Source: Oligoflexia bacterium
GTDB lineage: Bacteria; Myxococcota_A; UBA796; UBA2385
NCBI GenBank assembly: GCA_013152105.1
Contig: JAADHA010000208.1
Span: forward strand, 1-6,987
Direction of reading: 5' to 3'
Length of the DNA stretch: 6,987 bases
Each line of letters starts with the position of its first letter. The first letter of the stretch is position 1. A program made the translations under genes and the position numbers. The notes beneath the pieces were generated by a model. The model saw only the letters and a list, made by a program, of their open reading frames with translations. It searched no databases and was not told where the DNA came from. Shown in pieces: positions 1 through 6,815 of this stretch.

Positions 1-973
1 TGGACTCCAGCACCAGCTTGCCGATGACCGTCAGGGGCACCGCGATCAGCATGCCGCCCGGCCCCCACACATAGCCCCAGAAGAACAGCGACACGACCAC
101 CACGAAGGGCGACAGTCCCAGGCGTCGCCCCATGATCCGCGGTTCGAGCAGGCTGCCGATGGCAACGTGGACAACCACGTAGCCAAGGGCGATCACGGCA
201 GCGGTGCCGGGTCCCAGCTCCACCAGCGCCAGCGCGACCGGTGGGACCGCGGCGATGAAGGCCCCGAAGGCTGGGATGAAGTTGAACACAAAGGCGATGA
301 GCCCCCACAAGACCGCGAATTCCAGCCCGAATCCCGCCGTCCAGGCACCCAGCAGGACGCCCATCAGCATGCTCATCACCGTCTTGATCGCCAGGTAGCG
401 CTGGACCCGCTCACCGACCGCGTTCACCCATCCACCTTCACGGCCAAAGGCGACCTCGATCTTTCGCCCCAGCTCGGTCGCTTCGAGCAGCACGATTGCC
501 GTGGTCACCACGATGATGATCACATTGGACAGCAAGCCAAGGATCGCGCCCGCGGTGGTGCGGACGGCCTGAATAATGCTGGCCGGATCCAACAGGCTCT
601 CCAATTCCGCCATTCGTCCCAGTCCCCGCCCGCTGAGCCACTCGTGGACCGCGCTGATCTCGGCATCCAGGGGCTCTTGGTACTTTGGCATGGACGCCGT
701 GAAGTTGGCGACCGAGTCGGTCACCACGGCGGTGCTGGCGACCATGGTGGCGGCGACCAGCAGCATGGCGAACAGGATCGAGATCCCCCGTGGGCAGCCC
801 ACGCGGTTGAGCCAAGACACCAGGGGCCACACAAGGATCGCGATGAAGAGACTGAACAGCACTGGCAGCGCGATATCGCCCGCGTCCTTGAGCCCGGCGA
901 CGACGACCACGACACAGGCCGCCGAGGCCAGGAACAGGAAAGGACGCGGGATCGCGGCAGGGTCGTAGGACAT
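1..973 (-). CDS. AI-2E family (PerM/YdiK-type) transporter, C-terminus cut by window edge
   Basis: Polytopic inner-membrane protein of the AI-2E/PerM exporter-like family (DUF20). Members have been linked to AI-2 export or Na+/H+ antiport, but the substrate cannot be told here. I translated the minus strand directly: 324 codons are present and the frame runs off the left edge. Hydrophobic segments lie near residues 10-25, 30-52 and 60-80. A more polar central stretch follows, then further membrane segments. The family signature is clear near the C-terminus: FNFIPAFGAFIAAVPPV, LLEPRIMGRRLGLSP, and FFWGYVWGPGGMLIAVPLTV close to the edge. The ATG at 973 is preferred because GGAAG lies 6 nt upstream (980-984). 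An in-frame ATG at 1000 would add nine residues but has no good ribosome binding site. The gene follows a thioredoxin gene on the same strand, about 100 bp away. Family assignment is firm; substrate is unknown. Confidence 0.93.
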   Translation of the reverse strand, partial: MSYDPAAIPRPFLFLASAACVVVVVAGLKDAGDIALPVLFSLFIAILVWPLVSWLNRVGCPRGISILFAMLLVAATMVASTAVVTDSVANFTASMPKYQEPLDAEISAVHEWLSGRGLGRMAELESLLDPASIIQAVRTTAGAILGLLSNVIIIVVTTAIVLLEATELGRKIEVAFGREGGWVNAVGERVQRYLAIKTVMSMLMGVLLGAWTAGFGLEFAVLWGLIAFVFNFIPAFGAFIAAVPPVALALVELGPGTAAVIALGYVVVHVAIGSLLEPRIMGRRLGLSPFVVVVSLFFWGYVWGPGGMLIAVPLTVIGKLVLES

Positions 974-979
974 CGGGAG

Positions 980-984
980 CTTCC
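980..984 (-). promoter_or_regulatory. Ribosome binding site of the AI-2E family gene
   Basis: GGAAG on the minus strand with a 6-nt spacer to the ATG at 973. It favours this start over the in-frame ATG at 1000. Confidence 0.5.
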
Positions 985-1031
985 GCAGTGAGCGAAGCAT
1001 CTACCGCGTCCGGCCTGCCGCTGTCATGCGG

Positions 1032-1056
1032 GGCGCTGCGCGAAGGGGTCAGCGCC
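1032..1056 (-). terminator. GC-rich inverted repeat between thioredoxin and transporter genes (possible hairpin)
   Basis: A perfect 7-bp inverted repeat, GGCGCTG (1032-1038) and CAGCGCC (1050-1056), separated by 11 nt. It lies about 19 nt past the thioredoxin stop codon and before the transporter start. In RNA it would form a stable stem. No T-run follows on the minus strand, so this is not a canonical intrinsic terminator. It could be a weak terminator, an mRNA 3' end stabiliser, or chance in GC-rich DNA. Confidence 0.25.
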
Positions 1057-1074
1057 GGGCTGGTCGAGGGCCGA

Positions 1075-1464
1075 TCAGGCTTCGGGAGTCGGAGCACTCG
1101 CAGATCCAGCCTGCGTGGCGATCTGCTTGCGCACCTGGTCCATATCGACCGCCCGGATCTTGCCGATCAGGTCGGTGAAGGCGGCAGGTTGAAGCGCGCC
1201 GGCCTGCTGGAAGACGCCGACCTGCTCGCGGAAGACCATCAAGGTCGGGATGGAGCGGATCCCGAAGTGGGTCGCCAGTGCCTGCTCGGCTTCGGTGTCG
1301 ACCTTGGCGAAGACAATGTCGCTGTGTTCTTCGCTGGCGGCTTCGAAGGTTGGAGCGAAGGCGCGGCAGGGACCGCACCACGACGCCCAGAAGTCGATGA
1401 TGACGATGTCGTTGTTGGTGATGGTCTGCTCAAAGTTGTCGGCGGTGAGATGCACGGTGGCCAC
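1075..1464 (-). CDS. Thioredoxin
   Basis: Small cytoplasmic protein-disulfide oxidoreductase of 129 aa. Seen in the sequence: the active site WCGPC at residues 29-33 in the context DFWASWCGPCR, the buried acidic residue D24 (family equivalent of E. coli Asp26), and the cis-proline loop GIRSIPTLMVF with P73. These are the hallmarks of a functional thioredoxin. The body is of normal length (about 108 aa). A tail of about 20 residues follows, with RAVDMDQVRKQI and then a loose Ala/Ser/Pro end; the same kind of extension occurs in other high-GC bacterial thioredoxins. The GTG at 1464 is chosen because AGGGAG sits 5 nt upstream. The frame is open further upstream, to 1566, but that stretch is Pro/Cys-rich and unlike thioredoxin. 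The AI-2E family gene lies downstream on the same strand. The gene symbol is left blank because the paralogue type (trxA or trxC) cannot be fixed; no N-terminal zinc-ribbon of the TrxC type is present. Confidence 0.95.
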   Translation of the reverse strand: MATVHLTADNFEQTITNNDIVIIDFWASWCGPCRAFAPTFEAASEEHSDIVFAKVDTEAEQALATHFGIRSIPTLMVFREQVGVFQQAGALQPAAFTDLIGKIRAVDMDQVRKQIATQAGSASAPTPEA

Positions 1465-1594
1465 AGAGGCTCCCTGTGTCTGGGGTTGGGCGGGGCCAAG
1501 GCACCCGCGAGGAAGTACAGGCGGTCTACTTGTGCACGCTTCTGGGTGAGAGCAAGGCCCGGCCACACGACCCGATCGGGGTTAAGCCCAGACC
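1465..1594. other. Divergent intergenic region between thioredoxin and the 108-aa protein gene
   Basis: This 130-bp stretch must hold the promoters of both divergent genes. I see no convincing -35/-10 pair in it. A perfect 10-bp palindrome, CCCGATCGGG, lies at 1571-1580, 14 nt before the ATG at 1595. It could be an operator half or chance, since short GC-rich palindromes are common in such DNA. Confidence 0.35.
1470..1475 (-). promoter_or_regulatory. Ribosome binding site of the thioredoxin gene
   Basis: AGGGAG on the minus strand, 5 nt before the GTG at 1464. It decides the start against longer in-frame alternatives. Confidence 0.65.
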
Positions 1595-1921
1595 ATGAGC
1601 ACCCTCGTCTCGGTCAGACCTCCACTGCACCGCTTTGGGCTGGTCTTCCTGGTCTGCCCCATCTCGGTCAACCAGGACCAGACGATCGAGCTGGTCAAGC
1701 TGGCCGCGCGGGCGTGGTTCGACGATCAAGACGTCGTGCTCTTCGAGTGGGAAGGTCTCAGCGGCGAGCTACGCAGCGTCGGTGGGATCACCAACCTCGG
1801 ACCCTTCATCGGTCAGCAATTCGAGGCCCAGGTCGAGGGCACCAGTGGCACGGGGCTCGTTCGCTTCCTGGTGACCGAAGCCCAACTCCAGGCCGCCTGG
1901 CTGCCGCCGGCCGAGGCCTGA
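1595..1921 (+). CDS. Hypothetical protein, 108 aa
   Basis: I do not recognise this protein. It is taken as a real gene because its third codon positions are strongly G/C-biased like the neighbouring real genes, and it fits without overlap between the thioredoxin gene and the convergent phosphodiesterase gene. Residues 14-24 are hydrophobic (FGLVFLVCPIS) but look more like a buried strand than a signal peptide. The middle, ELVKLAARAWFDDQDVVLFEWEG, suggests a helix followed by a strand. After it comes a Gly-rich section, GGITNLGPFIGQQFEAQVEG, and then GLVRFLVTEAQLQAAW. The composition fits a small soluble alpha/beta protein. No cysteine pair, metal motif or DNA-binding motif is evident. The start is the only ATG near the 5' end, but no good Shine-Dalgarno lies before it, so the start is uncertain. 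A translated leaderless transcript is possible. Confidence 0.65.
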   Translation: MSTLVSVRPPLHRFGLVFLVCPISVNQDQTIELVKLAARAWFDDQDVVLFEWEGLSGELRSVGGITNLGPFIGQQFEAQVEGTSGTGLVRFLVTEAQLQAAWLPPAEA

Positions 1922-1983
1922 TCCCCGGCGGACCCCGTGGCGCTCACACACACCAGGCCCTGGCAATTCCCGCTCGACACCCC

Positions 1984-2832
1984 TCAGCCGCCCAATTCCC
2001 CCACCGACCAGGACAGCGTCGCGGCGATGGCGTCGTGGTCCGACAGTGCCACGCCCTGATCATCTACAAACTGAGCCTGGACACTCCAATCGTCCACGGT
2101 CACGACAACACCACCGCCATCTCGCACCAGGATCCGGTCGATCCGGTCGGGTTCGGCGCAGCCCACCTCGGTGCAGGCATTTCGTAGACCTGCAGCATCC
2201 AACTGCTCGATGAGCGGGGTGTCTTGAGGGTCATCGCCGCTGAGATTGGTGTCACCCAGGAAAACCACTGGCCGATCCGCCGAGTTGTCGTCCATCGCGG
2301 CCAGCAATTCGATGACTTGGGCCTGACGAGCGGCCGCGTCATCCTCTCCGCCGCCAGCGTCGAGGTGTGTCACGTACACATCGATCTCGGCCTGCCCAAG
2401 ATCCAGCCGGGTGAGTTGGAAGCCCTTGCTGGCCAGGCAGTCGCTGGAGCTGTCCAGAACACCATTGCACTGGGTATAGTGTTGCTGAATCAGCAAGGTC
2501 TCTGTTCCGGGTCCCAGGGTCGTCAGGCCCGCACCGTAGAAGCGGGTGTCGTCCAGCACCTGGTCGAACCACTCGACCACGGGTTGAACAGCGTTCTGGG
2601 TCAAGGTCTCGTGGTTGTCGGCCTGCCAGTCCTCTTGCAGACCAAGCAGATCGTAGTCGGTCAACAGGGGAGCGATCTGCGTCATCCGGGCCGGCGTGTC
2701 ATCACCCGTGATGCCCGGGGGAAGACCATGCACATTGTAGGTCAGGGTGCGCAGGCTCCCAGAGCTGGCAGCTTGGGGGACGGGCGTGCACGCGGAGCAC
2801 AAGACGACAGACAGGAAGAGCGCGAGGGTCAT
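1984..2832 (-). CDS. Exported endonuclease/exonuclease/phosphatase-fold phosphodiesterase (neutral sphingomyelinase-like)
   Basis: A 282-aa member of the EEP superfamily: metal-dependent phosphodiesterases including DNase I, ExoIII and bacterial sphingomyelinase C. Catalytic signatures in order, numbered from the ATG at 2832, are YNVHG with N33, LQED with E67, VTHLDAG with H156, FLGDTN with D194 and N196, DRIDRI with D232, and SDHD with D266/H267. These cover the expected metal and nucleophile-activating residues, so the enzyme looks intact. The DCLASKGFQLTRL segment resembles the CxxKG stretch of neutral sphingomyelinase-type enzymes, which favours a phospholipid or phosphodiester substrate over DNA, but this is inferred. 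The N-terminus is a signal peptide (LALFLSVVLCSAC). Cys15 may be lipidated, although Cys rather than Leu at -3 makes the lipobox imperfect. A TTG directly precedes the ATG. No strong ribosome binding site is visible. The gene is divergent from the S46 peptidase gene, 73 bp away. Confidence 0.88.
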   Translation of the reverse strand: MTLALFLSVVLCSACTPVPQAASSGSLRTLTYNVHGLPPGITGDDTPARMTQIAPLLTDYDLLGLQEDWQADNHETLTQNAVQPVVEWFDQVLDDTRFYGAGLTTLGPGTETLLIQQHYTQCNGVLDSSSDCLASKGFQLTRLDLGQAEIDVYVTHLDAGGGEDDAAARQAQVIELLAAMDDNSADRPVVFLGDTNLSGDDPQDTPLIEQLDAAGLRNACTEVGCAEPDRIDRILVRDGGGVVVTVDDWSVQAQFVDDQGVALSDHDAIAATLSWSVGELGG

Positions 2833-2905
2833 CAAGCAAGCATAGCGCCATGACGATAGCAGGGCTCCCCTTCCCGATCATCTCTGGACACTCCCGGAGC
2901 TCTCC
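2833..2905. other. Divergent intergenic region between phosphodiesterase and S46 peptidase genes
   Basis: A 73-bp gap between two divergent start codons. It should contain promoters for both the minus-strand phosphodiesterase gene and the plus-strand cluster. No clear sigma-70-type boxes were recognised, so the assignment rests on gene orientation alone. Confidence 0.35.
2896..2899 (+). promoter_or_regulatory. Ribosome binding site of the S46 peptidase gene
   Basis: GGAG with a 6-nt spacer to the GTG at 2906. It supports a GTG start placed directly before a typical signal peptide. Confidence 0.6.
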
Positions 2906-5053
2906 GTGCTGACCCCGCTGCTGATGCTCACCCTCTCCTGCCCTGCTCTGTTGGGGGTGGCCCACGCAGACGAGGGCATGTGGCTGCCCGAACAGCTCCC
3001 CGAGCAGGCCCAGCGCCTGGACGAACTGGGCCTGGAGATCCCGGTCGAGCAGCTCGCCGATCCGCTTGGAGAACCGCTGGGGGCCATTGTGTCCCTGGGC
3101 TTCTGCTCGGCCAGTTTCGTGAGCCCGCAGGGCTTGATCCTCACGAATCACCACTGCGTAGAGGGCTACCTGCAGATGAACTCCTCGGCCGATGCCGACC
3201 GCTCCCGCGATGGCTACTTGGCCGGTTCGCAGGCCGAGGAGCTGCCCGCTGGACCCAGCGCGCGTCTGACCGTGGTCGAGGCGATGACCGATGTGACGGA
3301 CCAGATCCTGGCACGGGTCGGAAAGAGGACCAGTGACCGGCAGCGGCAAGCCAGAATCGAGGCCGCAAAAAAAGCGCTGGTCGCCACCTGCGAAGAACCC
3401 GCGGGTCGTCGATGCCGGGTCGCGGGCTACTATGGTGGCGCCAGCTATCGCCTGATCCAGGCTCGTGAATTGCGTGATCTGCGGATCGTCTACGCCCCGC
3501 CCCAGAGCATCGGCAGCTACGGCGCCGAGATCGACAACTGGATGTGGCCGCGCCACAGCGGCGACTTCGCGATGCTGCGGGCCTACGTCGGACCAGACGG
3601 AGATGCTGCGGACTACGCAAAGAACAATGTTCCATACCGGCCGCCTCACTACCTCAGCCTGGACCCGAGCGGTGCCCAGGACGGCGAGCTGGCCATGGTC
3701 GCGGGCTTTCCAGGACACACCAATCGCTACGCCATGGCCAGCGCCTTGCGCTTCAGTCGCGACACCGCCTACCCGTGGTCCATCGACCGTGCTGACGAGG
3801 TTCTCGCCATGCTGGCCGACGAGAGCGCCAAGGACCCCGAGGCCGCCGCTCGCCTGGCCGCGCCCATCGGCTGGATCGGCAACGGGCGCAAGTACCGCCA
3901 GGGCATGCTGGACAACTTCGAGGCATCCGATGTGGTCGAGCGGGTCGAGGCCCGCGAACAGGCCTTCCGAGACTGGGTGGCGGCCGACAAGAAGCGCCAG
4001 CGAAGCGTCGCACCGGTCCTCGACGAGCTGGACGCCCTGGCCACCGATCGCCGCGCGACATGGAAGACCGACGATCTGTTCTACCGCCTGGTCCGCTACA
4101 CAGACCTGCTCCGCGTCGCGACCACCGCCCTGCGACTGGCCGATGAAGGCCAGAAGCCCGACGCTGACCGTGAGCCGGGCTTTCAAGAGCGTGACAGAGA
4201 CCGCATCGCGGCCCGCTTTGCCAGTCTGGAGCGCTCCCTCTGGCTGCCCTTGGACCGTCGCACCCTGACCCGCACCTTGACCCTGATCGAGGATCTGCCG
4301 GCCGACCAAGGCATCACCCCGGTCGATGAATTCCTGGCCGATCACGGCGGCGTGGATGGCGCTGTGGCCGCCCTCTTCGCGGACACCAGCCTGGCCGACA
4401 CCGACACTCGCCTGGGGCTGCTCGAACAGGACCCCGCGACGCTGCGGGCCAGCGCCAATCCCTGGCTGCAATTCGCGGCCAGCCTGGAGTCCTGGCAGGC
4501 CCCACGCCGCGCGCGAGACAAGGCCCGAGCAGGGGCCAGCCTGCGCCTGATGCCGCGCTACATGGAGGCCCTGATCCAGGCCCGGTCCCGCCCGGTCTAC
4601 CCCGACGCCAACGGCAGCCTGCGGGTCACGTTCGGCCAAGTCCAGGGCTACAGCCCCCGCGACGGTGTCTGGAACCTGCCCCACACCACCGTCGCGGGCG
4701 TGGTGGCCAAGGCATCCGACGCCCCCTTCGACGCGCCACCCCGACTGTTGAAGGCGGCGGCTGACGCCCCGGACAGCCGCTGGGCCGACCCTGAACTCCA
4801 CGATGTCCCCGTCGACTTCCTGACTACCCTGGACACAACCGGTGGGAACTCGGGTTCCGCCACCCTCAACGCCAAGGGACAGCTCATCGGCCTCATCTTC
4901 GACGGAAACTATGAAGCCATGAGCGCCGACTGGCTCTTCGACCCGGCCCTGACCCGCAGCATCCACGTCGACATCCGCTATCTCTTGTGGATGCTCGAGG
5001 ACGTCGAGCACGCGGACTGGCTGGTCGAGGAGCTGGGCCAGGCGCCGCGATAG
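2906..5053 (+). CDS. S46 family dipeptidyl-peptidase, DPP7-like
   Basis: Exported serine exopeptidase of MEROPS family S46 that removes dipeptides from the N-termini of oligopeptides, probably in the periplasm. It has 715 aa, a normal length for the family. A signal peptide ends at VAHA before DEGMW (residues 21-22). The chymotrypsin-fold half carries TNHHC with catalytic H83. The motif EIDNWMWPRHSGDF gives N211/W212, the expected N-terminal-amine binding residues, and catalytic D220. A helical domain occupies roughly residues 290-560; its IGNGRKYRQGM contains N326, matching the substrate-anchoring Asn of DAP BII. The nucleophile is S649 in TTGGNSGSAT. FDGNYEAMSAD follows, with G667 at the position that distinguishes DPP7 (Gly, broad hydrophobic P1) from DPP11 (Arg, acidic P1), and D675 matching the amine-binding Asp. 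The residue after the GNSGS motif is Ala, where family members usually have Pro. The start is GTG with GGAG 6 nt upstream. It is the first gene of a likely operon; the next start is 37 nt after its stop. Equivalences to known enzymes are from memory. Confidence 0.96.
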   Translation: MLTPLLMLTLSCPALLGVAHADEGMWLPEQLPEQAQRLDELGLEIPVEQLADPLGEPLGAIVSLGFCSASFVSPQGLILTNHHCVEGYLQMNSSADADRSRDGYLAGSQAEELPAGPSARLTVVEAMTDVTDQILARVGKRTSDRQRQARIEAAKKALVATCEEPAGRRCRVAGYYGGASYRLIQARELRDLRIVYAPPQSIGSYGAEIDNWMWPRHSGDFAMLRAYVGPDGDAADYAKNNVPYRPPHYLSLDPSGAQDGELAMVAGFPGHTNRYAMASALRFSRDTAYPWSIDRADEVLAMLADESAKDPEAAARLAAPIGWIGNGRKYRQGMLDNFEASDVVERVEAREQAFRDWVAADKKRQRSVAPVLDELDALATDRRATWKTDDLFYRLVRYTDLLRVATTALRLADEGQKPDADREPGFQERDRDRIAARFASLERSLWLPLDRRTLTRTLTLIEDLPADQGITPVDEFLADHGGVDGAVAALFADTSLADTDTRLGLLEQDPATLRASANPWLQFAASLESWQAPRRARDKARAGASLRLMPRYMEALIQARSRPVYPDANGSLRVTFGQVQGYSPRDGVWNLPHTTVAGVVAKASDAPFDAPPRLLKAAADAPDSRWADPELHDVPVDFLTTLDTTGGNSGSATLNAKGQLIGLIFDGNYEAMSADWLFDPALTRSIHVDIRYLLWMLEDVEHADWLVEELGQAPR

Positions 5054-5070
5054 GAACACCCGACCCTTCA

Positions 5071-5084
5071 CTCCAACGCTGGAG
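5071..5084 (+). promoter_or_regulatory. Ribosome binding site of the TerB-like gene inside a small inverted repeat
   Basis: GGAG (5081-5084) lies 6 nt before the GTG at 5091 and decides that start. The same bases form the 3' arm of a perfect 5-bp inverted repeat, CTCCA (5071-5075) and TGGAG (5080-5084), with a 4-nt loop. The Shine-Dalgarno could therefore be partly masked unless ribosomes arrive from the S46 gene, whose stop is 17 nt before the repeat. The stem is short and may not matter. Confidence 0.45.
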
Positions 5085-5090
5085 CCTGCC

Positions 5091-5495
5091 GTGTTTCCCC
5101 CCATCGACCGCCTCGTCGATCAACCGGTAGAGGTGCGTAGTGCCGTGGTCGCTGTCCTGTGCTGGGTGATGGGAGCGGATGGCGAACTGCGACCAGAAGA
5201 GCGCACCGCCGTGGCCGACACCGCCCGCCGCCTGTCGATCCCGGTCCCAAGCGCGTCCCAGGTACCCTCCTGGAGCGAATCCTGGCCTCCCCTGCTCACG
5301 CCGGTGGGATGCTCCGTGCTCTTGCTGGCGGCGCTGCTCGCCACCGCTGACGGCGAGCTGGCCCCGCCCGAAGAACAGTGTTTGGCCCTGCTGGCCGATG
5401 CCCTCGGCCTGGCCCCGACCGTGCCCGCGACCATGACCGCCTGGGCTCAGCAAGGTCATCGCTGGATGCGCCAGGGAGTGGCGCTCTGTTCATGA
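5091..5495 (+). CDS. TerB-like small helical protein, 134 aa
   Basis: Probable cytoplasmic all-helical protein with a TerB-like pattern (TerB/DUF533/DjlA-N group). Two copies of an acidic motif stand 57 residues apart: GADGELRPEE at residues 28-37 and TADGELAPPEE at 85-95. Each follows a hydrophobic helix (AVVAVLCWVM and SVLLLAALLA). This duplicated 'helix, ADGxxxxxE, helix' arrangement is typical of the TerB fold, where the acidic residues have been proposed to bind metal. No signal peptide is visible. Family function is poorly defined, so no pathway is claimed. The GTG start is supported by GGAG 6 nt upstream. The gene follows the S46 peptidase by 37 nt, and its stop overlaps an ATG at 5492 (ATGA), suggesting cotranscription. 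It is shorter than DjlA and lacks a J domain. The family call is moderate; that it is a gene is well supported by codon use and its ribosome binding site. Confidence 0.7.
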   Translation: MFPPIDRLVDQPVEVRSAVVAVLCWVMGADGELRPEERTAVADTARRLSIPVPSASQVPSWSESWPPLLTPVGCSVLLLAALLATADGELAPPEEQCLALLADALGLAPTVPATMTAWAQQGHRWMRQGVALCS

Positions 5496-5628
5496 CAGCC
5501 GTCTCTCCCCTTGGGCTCGCTCCAGCCGCTGGATCCCTGCAAGCCCAGGGCAGCGCCAAGAGCACGGCCTTCCGCTTGGGTCGACTCCAGCCTGGCGATG
5601 AGGATAGGAGGCGCGGCCTGGAGCCGAG

Positions 5629-5632
<4 letters not shown>
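5492..5632 (+). CDS. Candidate 46-aa small ORF, ATGA-overlapped at both ends
   Basis: A 46-codon frame starts at the ATG overlapping the TerB-like stop (ATGA, 5492-5495). It ends at the TGA overlapping the start of the PD40 lipoprotein gene (ATGA, 5629-5632). This double overlap would allow translational coupling across the three genes and fills an otherwise unexplained 133-bp gap exactly. The product begins MTAVSPLGLAPAAGSL and ends in a basic/acidic stretch (GDEDRRRGLEPR). It has no recognisable domain or membrane segment. Against it: third-position G/C is about 70%, lower than in the neighbours; no Shine-Dalgarno stands at proper distance (GGGAG is about 13 nt upstream); and a short open frame is easily expected by chance in GC-rich DNA. 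The alternative reading is a plain intergenic leader with weak secondary structure. Confidence 0.3.
5620..5623 (+). promoter_or_regulatory. Ribosome binding site of the PD40 lipoprotein gene
   Basis: GGAG, 5 nt before the ATG at 5629. It lies in the 8-mer CTGGAGCC (5618-5625), identical to the one before the TerB-like gene (5079-5086). It supports the start directly before the lipoprotein signal peptide. Confidence 0.6.
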
Positions 5633-6780
<1,148 letters not shown>

Positions 6781-6815
6781 TCGGTCTCTCAAGCGCCTGC
6801 TGCTGAAGCGCCTGG

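Noticed and set aside
167..991. A 274-codon plus-strand open frame opposite the AI-2E family gene
   Set aside because: The product is extremely His/Asp/Gln/Arg-rich, as expected for the complement of a membrane-protein gene. The minus strand gives a clear AI-2E family protein.
1465..1566. N-terminal extension of thioredoxin to the start at 1566
   Set aside because: The extra 34 residues are Pro/Cys-rich and not thioredoxin-like, while AGGGAG stands at ideal distance before the GTG at 1464.
1571..1580. Perfect palindrome CCCGATCGGG as an operator
   Set aside because: A 10-bp palindrome is expected several times by chance in 7 kb, and no second copy in a regulatory region was noticed. It is mentioned only within the intergenic entry.
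988..2187. A 399-codon plus-strand open frame across thioredoxin, the 108-aa gene and the phosphodiesterase C-terminus
   Set aside because: It crosses three genes on different strands, and its translation is low-complexity Arg/Gly-rich without any domain.
2702..5104. An 800-codon open frame on the minus strand, antisense to the S46 peptidase gene
   Set aside because: It mirrors the codon periodicity of the S46 gene in GC-rich DNA, has a Gly/Val/Gln-rich composition with no family features, and would also overlap the start of the phosphodiesterase gene. The plus-strand S46 gene has all catalytic motifs.
5508..5550. Imperfect inverted repeat CCCTTGGGCT/AGCCCAGGG with an inner TCCAG/CTGGA hairpin, as a terminator
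   Set aside because: One arm has a bulge, no T-run follows, and the next gene in the same direction starts within 80 nt, so a terminator is not supported.
6791..6814. 9-bp direct repeat AAGCGCCTG at the convergent gene junction
   Set aside because: Two short copies 15 bp apart without inverted repeats or a mobile element nearby; likely chance in GC-rich sequence.
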